DNA of 64,000 nt. It comes from Halodesulfovibrio sp. MK-HDV (GTDB taxonomy: Bacteria > Desulfobacterota > Desulfovibrionia > Desulfovibrionales > Desulfovibrionaceae). Shown here piece after piece: positions 1 to 7,731 of the stretch. How positions within the stretch are numbered: the first letter of the stretch is position 1; every line of letters begins with the position of its first letter. Location: the NCBI RefSeq assembly GCF_009914765.1, contig NZ_WYDS01000006.1, positions 141,663 to 205,662 on the forward strand, read 5' to 3'. The position numbers and the translations under genes were made by a program. The notes under the pieces are model-generated. The model did not search any database, was not told the origin of the DNA, and saw only the letters and a list, made by a program, of their open reading frames with translations.

Positions 1-1056
1 GAGATAACATCAAGGCTTGCAAGGAAAGCTTCTTCCGGCACGCCGAATTCTTTTAAAGAAGTTGGAATATGGAGTGCGTTGTTCAAGTATTCTACAAAGC
101 CGATGAGAGCGTTAACACGTTCTTCAGTTGTGTTGCCTTCAAGGCCAAGGCGCTTCGCAATGTCTGCGTATTTTTCACCAGCAACTTCTGCGTTGAAGCG
201 AATAGCAGCCGGAAGGTAAATTGCGTTAGCGCAGCCGTGAGGAATGCTGAACATTTTACCGGTTTTGTGCGCCATACTGTGAACGATCCCCAGAATTGCA
301 TTGGAGAAAGACATACCAGCAAGGCACTGTGAAAGGTGCATTTTAGCGCGTGCGTTCTCGTCACCTTCGTATGACTCTACAAGATGATCCTGAACCATCT
401 CGATGGATTTCATAGCAAGGGCATCAGTCAATTCGTTTGCCATAATGGAAACGTAGGCTTCCAGTGAATGGGTCAATGCGTCCATGCCGGTGTGGGCAAC
501 CAGTTGGCCAGGCATTGTCTGTGCGAGATTGGAATCTACAATCGCCATGTCAGGGGTGATGTTGAAATCCGCAATAGGGTATTTCAACTCAGTTTCTTTA
601 CTTGTTATGATCGAAAACGCAGTAACTTCTGTACCGGTTCCGCTAGTGGTAGGAATAGCCACAAAGCGGGCTTTGCGGCGTAACTGCGGCAGGTTGAAAG
701 GAATTGCTGCTTCCTCAAAAGTGAAATTAGGGTTTTCGTAGAAAATCCACATTGCTTTAGCAGCATCAATAGGTGAGCCGCCACCGACGCCGAGAATGAG
801 GTCCGGCTGGAATTCGTTCATCACGGCAACGCCGCGCATAACTGTTTCGTCAGAAGGATCAGCTTCTACGCCTTCAAAAAGACGCGTCTCAATGCCGGCT
901 TCTTTAAGGTAGCTTTCGATTTTTTCTAACGCACCATTTTTTTTTGATGGAGCCACCGCTGATAACAATAACAGCTTTATTACCATCAAGTGTTTTAAGT
1001 TCTTCAATAGTATTTTCACCAAAGTAAACATCTCTAGGAATAGTAAAACGAGCCAT
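1..1056 (-). pseudogene. Iron-containing alcohol dehydrogenase, frameshifted and cut by the window edge
   Basis: Group III metal-dependent alcohol dehydrogenase, which would interconvert an alcohol and an aldehyde with NAD(P) in the cytoplasm. The start is ATG at 1056. After about 37 residues (MARFTIPRDV..., ending VISGGS) the frame breaks at a run of nine T on the plus strand (938-946), read as A9 on the coding strand. Removing one A restores an open frame to the window edge. That frame carries GGGSPIDAAKAMW (nucleotide binding), TSGTGTEVT, an MDALTHSLEAY segment and IPHGCANAIYLP, which hold the metal-binding Asp and His of the family. About 350 of the usual 380-390 residues are present; the C-terminus lies outside. 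It is divergent from the HxlR regulator at 1503. The gene is either truly broken, slips at A9, or carries a sequence error. Confidence 0.85.
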
Positions 1057-1071
1057 GTGTAAGTCTCCCTA

Positions 1072-1258
1072 TTGTATAAATAGTATTGTAAATTTAGTTA
1101 TGTTTTTCTTTGTGCCAATTGCATTGTCGACGCGCTTAGTGAATCACATTATCTTGCTGCTTGCAGGGGGAAAGAGTGGGCAATACAAAAACAATGCACA
1201 AAGAGAAATAGGCGCTGCACCCACCTTGGATACACAGCCAAGTTGTATAAACAGTATT
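1072..1258. promoter_or_regulatory. Two direct copies of TTGTATAAAYAGTATT in a divergent intergenic region
   Basis: The 16-base word TTGTATAAATAGTATT lies at 1072-1087, just upstream of the alcohol dehydrogenase start. TTGTATAAACAGTATT lies at 1243-1258; only one base differs. Both are in the 446-bp gap between the minus-strand dehydrogenase and the plus-strand HxlR regulator. HxlR proteins often control a divergent neighbour, so these are candidate operators, but that role is inferred. I see no other gene or terminator in 1057-1502. Confidence 0.45.
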
Positions 1259-1502
1259 TCGATTTTTCTGTAAAGTACGCACTTTTCGGTGCAGTAGTGT
1301 GCATTTTGATACTGGTTTACAAAAGGTAACTACCCAGAAATACATTCGTGGGGGTGTCCAATACTTGGCGAATATGCTATTGATATCCCGATAAGCATGT
1401 GGATGTAGAACGTCATGTGCGTAGTAAAATAAACTTGCAATCAATGAATGATCAGAATCTGTTGCGATTGCTGATTACGATATTTATGTAAAGGTTGGTT
1501 TA

Positions 1503-1859
1503 ATGCCTGAAGATAGAACGAATAAGATTAGTTGCAGCAGCTATGCGTACGAACTTGAAATTGCTTTTGAAATTCTTTCAGGCAAATGGGTGCCTCAAAT
1601 TATTTGGCATTTGGCTAAAGGAGAGCAGCGTTTTGGACAGCTACGAAAGTTGATGCCGAAAGTGACGCAAAAAATGCTCACCCAGCAGCTTCGCAGTTTG
1701 GAAAAGAATGGCATAATCAACAGAAAAGCCTATCCGGAAGTTCCTCCCGTGGTGGAGTATTCACTTACGGAGATTGGAAAAAAGTTAATCCCTTCGTTTG
1801 ATAGCCTTGATGCATGGGCTGTGGAGTATTTGAAAAATAGAGATGAGCAGGCTGAATAA
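1503..1859 (+). CDS. HxlR-family winged-helix transcriptional regulator
   Basis: 118 residues, a usual length for HxlR single-domain regulators. The fold is visible from family landmarks: an N-terminal Cys at about residue 11, then LSGKWVPQIIWHL (helix 1), RFGQLRKLMP, KMLTQQLRSLEKNGII (recognition helix) and the wing VPPVVEYSLTEIGKKL. Many members sense aldehydes, quinones or other electrophiles through a conserved N-terminal Cys. The start is ATG at 1503 after AAGG. It is divergent from the alcohol dehydrogenase and 165 bp ahead of korA, so it could control either one. A role in aldehyde or alcohol sensing is an inference from position only. Confidence 0.85.
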   Translation: MPEDRTNKISCSSYAYELEIAFEILSGKWVPQIIWHLAKGEQRFGQLRKLMPKVTQKMLTQQLRSLEKNGIINRKAYPEVPPVVEYSLTEIGKKLIPSFDSLDAWAVEYLKNRDEQAE

Positions 1860-2024
1860 AAAGAGTATTATAATTCCGCAAGTTGCACACTGAACAGTTT
1901 TTTACGAGCTGGCTGAATGTTACGGAAATATGTCTTTTCATAATATCTTTTGCCAAGTTGACTTATCTGCTATCGTGGAGACTACATTTTCTACAACCTC
2001 AGTTTTTCCTGTATTGGAGGTTTT

Positions 2025-3713
2025 GTGCCCACATTCGACAGAACAATCATAATCGCCGGAGCGGCTGGTCAGGGACTGGTCACTGTTGGTGAGTTGCTCA
2101 GTAAGCTTTTGACCCGCGCAGGGTATGAAGTATTTGCAACACAGTATTACATGTCGCGTATTCGTGGAGGTCAGAACTCCTTTCGAATCCGTATAAGCGA
2201 TATGCCGCAGTTTGCTTCAGCAGATGAATGCGATATTTTGTTTGCATTCGATCAGGATGCAGTCGCACAACATTTTGAAATGCTGCACGAAAGCGGAACC
2301 GTTATTTTAAGCGATAAGCTTAATGCTATGAACAAGCAGTGCGTAAGCATCCCTTTTGATACGCTCGCTTCTAAGCCCCTATATGAAAACGTGGTGGCTT
2401 TAGGTGTGTTGTGTGCATTGCTCGGACTGGATCGTTCGTTGCCGGAACAATTGTTGTCTGAACGCTTTACTCCTAAGGGGGAAAAGGTTGTTACAGATAA
2501 TATTGAAACACTAGGCGGCGCGTACGATTGGAGTTTAAATTTCACAGACAAATGTTCACAGTTACCTAAAATGCACATGCATCCGGAACGTATCCTTATC
2601 AACGGCAATACCAGCATTGCCTTGGGTGCTATGGCGGCAGGCGTAAAATTTTGTTCGTTTTACCCTATGACACCGGGATCTTCTGTCGCACAAACGCTCA
2701 TTAACCACTCCCAAGAAATGGGTATAGTGGTTGAGCAGGTGGAAGATGAAATTGCAGCGTTGAATATGGCACTCGGTGCTTCATACGCTGGCGCAGCCTC
2801 GATTGTTCCTACATCGGGTGGTGGATTTGCACTTATGACGGAAGCTGTGAGTCTTTCGGGGATCATGGAGCAGCCAATTGTGGTTGTTATTGCACAACGA
2901 CCGGGCCCCGCAACAGGTATGCCGACTCGTACAGAGCAAGGTGACCTGCTGTTTGCCATGTTCGGCGGACACGGTGAATTCCCGCGTATAATTTTGACCC
3001 CAAGCACAGTCGAAGAATGTTTCGAAATGGGGCATCGCGCCATCAGGTGCGCAGAACAATACCAAAGTCCGGTAATTATTCTTACAGACCAATTCCTCGC
3101 AGATGGTTTGCAGAGTCTAGAAACATACGACCTGCACGATCTGCCTGAAGTGGCACAACCGGACTATTCTGATACTCATTCAGAAGGCTACAAACGTTAT
3201 TTACTGACGGATGATGGAATTTCACCGCGCCGCATTCCAGGCTATGGTAAATCCATTGTTCTGGCAGACAGCCATGCACACAACGAACGCGGTAATATTA
3301 CGGAAGATAGGCAGCTCCGTAATGTGATGGTGGAAAAAATGCTGCTGAAAGAGTCCTGTATCCGTAAAGATGTGCTTCCTCCGCGGTATTTCGGAAACGA
3401 AAATGCGGACAAGTTGCTTATCTGTTGGGGCTCAGTAGAAGGCGCCGTGCGTGAGGCAGCAGCAGAGATGACAGAACGTGGCGAAAACGTCGCAGTGCTC
3501 AGCTTCTCACAAGTTTGGCCGTTGAATGTGGAGCAGTTCCTGCCGTATCTGGAAAACGCCAAAGAACGTGTGTGCATTGAAGGAAACTCCAATGCACAGT
3601 TTGCATGGCTGTTGAAAGGGCTCACCTGTGTTCCTATTCAGAAAATAGTCAGCAGATACGACGGACGTCCGCTAACCGCTGGCTACATTATCCGTAAGAT
3701 GTACGAGGAGTAG
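2025..3713 (+). CDS. korA: 2-oxoacid:acceptor oxidoreductase, fused gamma-alpha subunit
   Basis: 562 residues. With KorB it would oxidise a 2-oxoacid (2-oxoglutarate or a branched or aryl 2-oxoacid) to acyl-CoA and CO2, reducing ferredoxin. Residues 1 to about 180 are the gamma-type domain, opening with IAGAAGQGLVTVGELL. About 190-420 are the pyrimidine-binding alpha domain (FYPMTPGSSVAQ, ALGASYAGA, PGPATGMPTRTEQGD). The C-terminal third is transketolase-like (LICWGSVEGAVREAAAEM). The gamma-alpha fusion is typical of KorA. The start is GTG at 2025, with GGAGG 8 bases upstream. It ends 5 bp before korB, so the two are co-transcribed. Substrate preference cannot be read from the sequence. Confidence 0.9.
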   Translation: MPTFDRTIIIAGAAGQGLVTVGELLSKLLTRAGYEVFATQYYMSRIRGGQNSFRIRISDMPQFASADECDILFAFDQDAVAQHFEMLHESGTVILSDKLNAMNKQCVSIPFDTLASKPLYENVVALGVLCALLGLDRSLPEQLLSERFTPKGEKVVTDNIETLGGAYDWSLNFTDKCSQLPKMHMHPERILINGNTSIALGAMAAGVKFCSFYPMTPGSSVAQTLINHSQEMGIVVEQVEDEIAALNMALGASYAGAASIVPTSGGGFALMTEAVSLSGIMEQPIVVVIAQRPGPATGMPTRTEQGDLLFAMFGGHGEFPRIILTPSTVEECFEMGHRAIRCAEQYQSPVIILTDQFLADGLQSLETYDLHDLPEVAQPDYSDTHSEGYKRYLLTDDGISPRRIPGYGKSIVLADSHAHNERGNITEDRQLRNVMVEKMLLKESCIRKDVLPPRYFGNENADKLLICWGSVEGAVREAAAEMTERGENVAVLSFSQVWPLNVEQFLPYLENAKERVCIEGNSNAQFAWLLKGLTCVPIQKIVSRYDGRPLTAGYIIRKMYEE

Positions 3714-3718
3714 GCACT

Positions 3719-4570
3719 ATGCGCGATATCAACGAATATGGTCATTACAACGAAGCTTGGTGCCCCGGCTGTGGTAACTTTGATATTTTGAAAGCATTAA
3801 AGCAAACGCTTGCTGAACTGGATATTGCACCGCATCAAGCGGCGATTATTTCAGGAATCGGGCAGGCTGCCAAAGTGCCGCATTACATAACTGCCAACGG
3901 ATTTAACGGGCTGCACGGCAGAGCGTTACCACCGGCACAGGCGGTAAAGATTGTTAATCCGGAGCTTACAGTTATTGCCGCCAGTGGTGACGGCTGTACC
4001 TACGGTGAGGGCGGAAACCATTTTCTTGCCGCCATCAGGCGCAATGTGGATATGGTAGCACTCGTGCACGATAATCAGGTGTATGGACTCACCAAGGGGC
4101 AGGCAAGCCCGACAACTTTAGAAGGGCAGATAACAAAGACGCAGCCGTTTGGTGTAACAAATTCGCCGTTTAATCCAGTGGAAGTAGCCATTGCCATGCG
4201 CGCAAACTTTGTTGCCCGTTCTTTCTCCGGTAATGTGCCGCATCTGGTGGAAACATTAAAGGCCGCTATTGCACACCCGGGATTCGCTCTTGTGGACGTG
4301 TTCCAACCATGTGTTACCTTTAACAAGGTGAACACCTTTGGTTGGTATAAAAAGCGTTGTTACGAGCTAGGTGAAGAGTACGACTCAACAAACTGGCATG
4401 CTGCTATTGAAAAAGCAAACGAGTTTGATGAGCAGATTCCTATAGGTGTGCTCTACACTAATGATCGTCCTGCCTACGGTGGGCATCTTCCTAAAGATCT
4501 TGAGTATCCGCTTGGCTCTGGGGATGTTAATCATGAAATGTTTGATAACATCGTGAAAAAGTATTCCTAA
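3719..4570 (+). CDS. korB: 2-oxoacid:acceptor oxidoreductase, beta (thiamine diphosphate) subunit
   Basis: 283 residues, the usual size for KorB. It starts with a CPGCGN motif near residue 16, whose cysteines contribute to the 4Fe-4S cluster in this family. A thiamine-diphosphate/Mg site follows in GDGCTYGEGGNHFLAAIRRN and DNQVYGLTKGQASPTT. A third conserved Cys lies in VFQPCVTFN. The usual metal-site text reads GDGD.Y, so the Cys in GDGCTYGEGG is slightly unusual. It acts as a heterodimer with the upstream subunit. A strong terminator follows 20 bp after the stop, which closes a two-gene operon. Confidence 0.92.
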   Translation: MRDINEYGHYNEAWCPGCGNFDILKALKQTLAELDIAPHQAAIISGIGQAAKVPHYITANGFNGLHGRALPPAQAVKIVNPELTVIAASGDGCTYGEGGNHFLAAIRRNVDMVALVHDNQVYGLTKGQASPTTLEGQITKTQPFGVTNSPFNPVEVAIAMRANFVARSFSGNVPHLVETLKAAIAHPGFALVDVFQPCVTFNKVNTFGWYKKRCYELGEEYDSTNWHAAIEKANEFDEQIPIGVLYTNDRPAYGGHLPKDLEYPLGSGDVNHEMFDNIVKKYS

Positions 4571-4589
4571 AATCAGATAAAATACATAC

Positions 4590-4624
4590 AGGCTGCTTCC
4601 CATATAGGGAGGCAGCCTTTTTTG
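4590..4624 (+). terminator. Rho-independent terminator of korAB
   Basis: The stem AGGCTGCTTCC / GGGAGGCAGCCT, with a CATATA loop, is followed by a T run. It lies just after the korB stop. The gap from 4625 to 4964 holds a dispersed repeat (separate entry) but no gene. Confidence 0.9.
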
Positions 4625-4700
4625 TTTTCAGCTTTTCTTCGACGAGATACTCGTTGGTCTTCGATAAAACATTCGCATGTCTCCGACGGATAGGAGAGCT

Positions 4701-4755
4701 CACCCCACGGCACTTGCTTCCGTAACGCTCCTAGACTCGCGAACGGTTGACTGGC
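4701..4755. repeat. Dispersed intergenic repeat, family B, copy 1
   Basis: This segment aligns with 47132-47187. Shared blocks, in order, are CACCCC, GGCACTTG, CCGT, AGACTCGC and AACGGTTGACTGGC, with small gaps and substitutions between them. The 14-base block at the end is identical in the two copies. Both copies lie between genes, downstream of plus-strand genes. Function unknown. Confidence 0.55.
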
Positions 4756-4964
4756 GCAGCCTAAACGCTTCGTAGATGGACACTGTCCCTTTAACCCCGT
4801 CCATATTTTTTAGTAATTCGGTTATTGTTAAAAAATAGTGGGATGCGCGTTTTGTCTCTTTGGAAGGGCAATATATCCATTCTTTCCCTCTTCATTTTGG
4901 ATATACTGAATGTACTTTTTATAGTGCGGGAAGTTGAAAGACATAAACGAAAGGACGGGTGTGT

Positions 4965-5456
4965 ATGCTTACCTATATAGAGCGCAGAGAAAAAACGGAC
5001 ATTGCACTTATCGAAACCCTTGTGCAAAGCATGGCTGTGTTACCGGATTTACGGTTATTCAGCGTGCTTGAAACATTGCTTACAGATGAAGTTGTTGTTG
5101 ATTACACATCGCTGGTCGGTGGAGAACCACACGAGGAGACGCCAAAGGGTGTAATCCGTCGCTGGAAAGAATCTTTGTGCGGGTTTGATGCTACACAGCA
5201 TAAACTAGAGAATATTGTTGTTGAACTAAAAGGGCAGGAAGCCACAGTAAAGGCTAATGCTACCGCCACATATTTTTTGAATGAACACATATGGGAAGGC
5301 AAAGGTCGCTATGTGTTCGGATGTCGCTTTACTGCAGATGGTTGGAAGATTAACAAACTTCAATTTAATTTCGAGAGCGAAAAAGGCAAACGGGATATTC
5401 TTCAAAAAGCTCGGGAGCTGGTAGATAAAAAAGGAAAATGCAATATGAACGAGTGA
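4965..5456 (+). CDS. Small NTF2/SnoaL-like protein of unknown function
   Basis: 163 residues from ATG at 4965, chosen over GTG at 4959 because AAGGA (4951-4955) is 9 bases before the ATG. Predicted layout: an N-terminal helix (ERREKTDIALIETLVQSM), a segment ending in DEVVVDYTSLVGG, then beta strands with WEGKGRYVFGCRFTADGWKI near residue 120-130. This matches the SnoaL-like/NTF2 cone fold, where a helix pair is followed by a curved sheet and a DGWKI strand. Members include small isomerases, dehydratases and non-enzymes, so no reaction can be assigned. Its own terminator follows at 5503. Fold call moderate, function unknown. Confidence 0.7.
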   Translation: MLTYIERREKTDIALIETLVQSMAVLPDLRLFSVLETLLTDEVVVDYTSLVGGEPHEETPKGVIRRWKESLCGFDATQHKLENIVVELKGQEATVKANATATYFLNEHIWEGKGRYVFGCRFTADGWKINKLQFNFESEKGKRDILQKARELVDKKGKCNMNE

Positions 5457-5502
5457 GCCACACCTGCTTTGATTGACCAACATTCCTCGACAAAAAATGA
5501 AA

Positions 5503-5537
5503 AAGGCTTCTGCATACAAAATGCGGAAGCCTTTTTT
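5503..5537 (+). terminator. Rho-independent terminator
   Basis: The stem AAGGCTTC-GCAT / ATGC-GAAGCCTT is followed by seven T, 46 bp after the stop of the NTF2-like gene. Confidence 0.85.
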
Positions 5538-5601
5538 TGTGCTTTCTGAGACACAATGTCTTTGTCGAAAGAGTGTTGACGAAATGTTGAAATCAATCTA
5601 A

Positions 5602-5640
5602 CCAAATGAATAAATCAAATGAATGAATCAAGTGAATGAA
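5602..5640 (+). promoter_or_regulatory. Three 13-bp tandem repeats upstream of the TetR-RND operon
   Basis: Three adjoining 13-base units lie at 5602-5614, 5615-5627 and 5628-5640: CCAAATGAATAAA, TCAAATGAATGAA and TCAAGTGAATGAA. They sit directly upstream of the Shine-Dalgarno AAGGA of the TetR gene. A possible -35 TTGACG is at 5576-5581. An autoregulatory operator for the TetR protein is a reasonable inference; replication slippage of AT-rich leader DNA is the alternative. Confidence 0.5.
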
Positions 5641-5660
5641 TTAATTTTAAGGATGAAGAT

Positions 5661-6353
5661 ATGTCTGCAAAAGTGTGGAAGGAACGAAAAGTTCGAAAAA
5701 CACCAGAAGAAACTCGCCAGTCTCTACTGGGTGCAGGGCTTATGCTGTTTGGTCGGGATGGATATAAAAATGTGACAACTAGAGCTTTGGCTGAAGAAGC
5801 CGGAGTGAATCAGGCTGCCATTCCGTATCATTTTGGCGGCAAGAAAGAACTCTACATCGCTGTGGCAGAAAGCATTGTGGAAGATGTTTCGAAGCAGTTT
5901 GGTTCCATGGTGGAAATGTTGAATAAAGATCTACACACAGCAAATGGCGACAAGAAGGCAATTGCAGAAACACTTACTGCCTTTATTAATATCTTTTTGA
6001 ATACGGTTCTGGGCAACGATGTGAATGAGCTGCGGTTCCAGTTTATCAATCAGGAATATCTGCGCCCGAGTGATGGGTTCACTATCATTTATGAACGAGT
6101 GATTCAGCATGTGCATAAATTTCTCACAGCATTGGTATCTACATGCTTCTCGCTGCCGGAAGAATCCGAAGAAGCCAAGCTGCGGGCAAACTCCCTAGCG
6201 GGTCTGATGCTCATTTATCTGTTTGGTCGTCCTGTAGTGCTGAAACGAACAGGGTGGGATGAATACACCCCGCAAAATATTGCTAAGATAAACACAGCGG
6301 TAACAGAAATGGCGTTGAACATGCTGTGTCTGAACAGTGCTCTGAAGGATTAA
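5661..6353 (+). CDS. TetR/AcrR-family repressor (CecR/DUF1956 type) of the adjoining RND pump
   Basis: 230 residues. The N-terminal helix-turn-helix covers about residues 14-65: RQSLLGAGLMLFGRDGYKN, then TTRALAEEAGVNQAAIPYHFG and KKELYIAV. The IPYHFGGK text and the long C-terminal ligand domain resemble the CecR (YbiH) subgroup, which controls efflux genes. ATG at 5661 follows AAGGA. The stop is 4 bp before the membrane-fusion gene, so regulator and pump are one operon, and derepression by a pump substrate is likely. The ligand is unknown. Tandem repeats lie just upstream. Confidence 0.88.
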   Translation: MSAKVWKERKVRKTPEETRQSLLGAGLMLFGRDGYKNVTTRALAEEAGVNQAAIPYHFGGKKELYIAVAESIVEDVSKQFGSMVEMLNKDLHTANGDKKAIAETLTAFINIFLNTVLGNDVNELRFQFINQEYLRPSDGFTIIYERVIQHVHKFLTALVSTCFSLPEESEEAKLRANSLAGLMLIYLFGRPVVLKRTGWDEYTPQNIAKINTAVTEMALNMLCLNSALKD

Positions 6354-6357
6354 TATC

Positions 6358-7731
6358 ATGCGGTTGCTCGACATTGTGAAGACGAGAAAGCTGGTAGTGG
6401 TGCCAGTTCTGCTCATTGGTGTACTGGTTTTTGTGGGCATGGTTAAGACAAAAAAAGCACCACAAAGAGTGCCGCCGCAGGAGCGAGTGCAGGTTGTACG
6501 CACTCTTACTGTTCCGGCGGTGAGTGTTGTGCCGCGTGCTCTGGGCTATGGCTATGTGCAGCCGGGGCAGGTGTGGGACGCTGTTGCTGAAACGAGTGGC
6601 AAGATTGTAGCTGTGCATCCGGCGCTGAAGAAAGGTAACATTATCGGCAAGGGTGAAGTGCTGTTACGTATAGATCCTGTTGAACAAGGAAATGCGCGGC
6701 AGCGTGACGAAGCCAATGTACAGGATGTTCTCGCGCAGATTCGCAGACTGGATCAAACCGAAAAAGATACCCAACGCAAGTTGAAAATTGAGCAAGACAA
6801 GCTGAAACTGAGTCGTAGTGAGCTTGATCGTAATTCTATCTTGTTTGCAAACAATGTAATTTCTAAATCAGAACAGGACACGGTCGAACACAATTACCTG
6901 ACACAGAGTAATGCTGTGCAGAATTACTCTTCTACCTTGAACACTATTCCTGCGGAACGCCAACAGTTACGTGCGCGTCTTTCATCAGCTCGTTCGCAGG
7001 TGGCAGATGCAAAACACGACGAAGCAAAGACTGTTATTCGTGCTCCGTTTGACTGCCGTGTTGCGGACGAGAAAGTGGAAATTGGTCAAGCAGTAAAAAC
7101 AGGGGAGCTGCTGGCAACGCTGGATAGCATGGGACGCTCTGAAGCTCTTGCGCAGGTTCCGTTGTATCTTTTCAAAAACGTAGTGCCCCGCGGAGAACGG
7201 CCAAATTTCGATGACGGGAAATCTACAGAAGTTGTGCGCGATTTTGTTAAGCTGGATGCTATCATTCGTCTAAAATTACCGGATAGCATTGTGGAATGGA
7301 CAGGCAAAGTTGTGCGCTTGAGTGATGCCGTGGATACTGCAACTCGCACCATAGGTATTTATGTTGCGGTGGATGATCCGTACCTAAAAGCAGAAGGCGG
7401 CAAGCGACCTCCTTTGCTTAAAAATATTTATGCAGAAGTAGAGCTGCGCGGTGCTCCGCGTCCGAATACTGTTATTGTTCCCCGCTCTGCCGTGCACGAC
7501 AAAACTGTGTATGTGGTAGATACACAGAACCGTTTGCGTTTGCGCACAGTGGTAACGCATTCTCCGCAGTCCGGATTTGTTTCTATTTCAAGCGGCATCA
7601 AAGCTGGCGATGTAATCGTGCTGAGTGACGTAGTGCCAGCCATCGACGGTATGCTTTTAAAAACAGTGGACGATGCTAAAGCTCTCCAGCGTCTTGTTGC
7701 CGAGGCAACTGGTGAAGGGAGCGTAAAATGA
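6358..7731 (+). CDS. RND efflux periplasmic adaptor (membrane fusion protein)
   Basis: 457 residues. A single N-terminal membrane anchor at about residues 11-29 (LVVVPVLLIGVLVFVGMV) is followed by a barrel-sandwich (lipoyl-like) half with GKIVAVHPALKKGNIIGKGEVLLRID. A long alpha-hairpin spans about residues 115-215 (repeated Gln/Glu/Arg-rich helices), followed by the second lipoyl half (TVIRAPFDCRVADEKVEIGQ). The C-terminal beta-barrel ends in IVPRSAVHDKTVYVV. It links the inner-membrane pump to an outer-membrane channel; no TolC-like gene is adjacent. It overlaps the pump gene by 4 bp (ATGA), so translation is coupled. Confidence 0.92.
   Translation: MRLLDIVKTRKLVVVPVLLIGVLVFVGMVKTKKAPQRVPPQERVQVVRTLTVPAVSVVPRALGYGYVQPGQVWDAVAETSGKIVAVHPALKKGNIIGKGEVLLRIDPVEQGNARQRDEANVQDVLAQIRRLDQTEKDTQRKLKIEQDKLKLSRSELDRNSILFANNVISKSEQDTVEHNYLTQSNAVQNYSSTLNTIPAERQQLRARLSSARSQVADAKHDEAKTVIRAPFDCRVADEKVEIGQAVKTGELLATLDSMGRSEALAQVPLYLFKNVVPRGERPNFDDGKSTEVVRDFVKLDAIIRLKLPDSIVEWTGKVVRLSDAVDTATRTIGIYVAVDDPYLKAEGGKRPPLLKNIYAEVELRGAPRPNTVIVPRSAVHDKTVYVVDTQNRLRLRTVVTHSPQSGFVSISSGIKAGDVIVLSDVVPAIDGMLLKTVDDAKALQRLVAEATGEGSVK

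Noticed and set aside
92..364. Minus-strand open frame of 90 residues
   Set aside because: It is a shadow of the iron alcohol dehydrogenase read in another frame; the family sequence is in the neighbouring frame.
4959..4961. GTG as start of the NTF2-like gene
   Set aside because: The Shine-Dalgarno AAGGA is too close; ATG 4965 has proper spacing.
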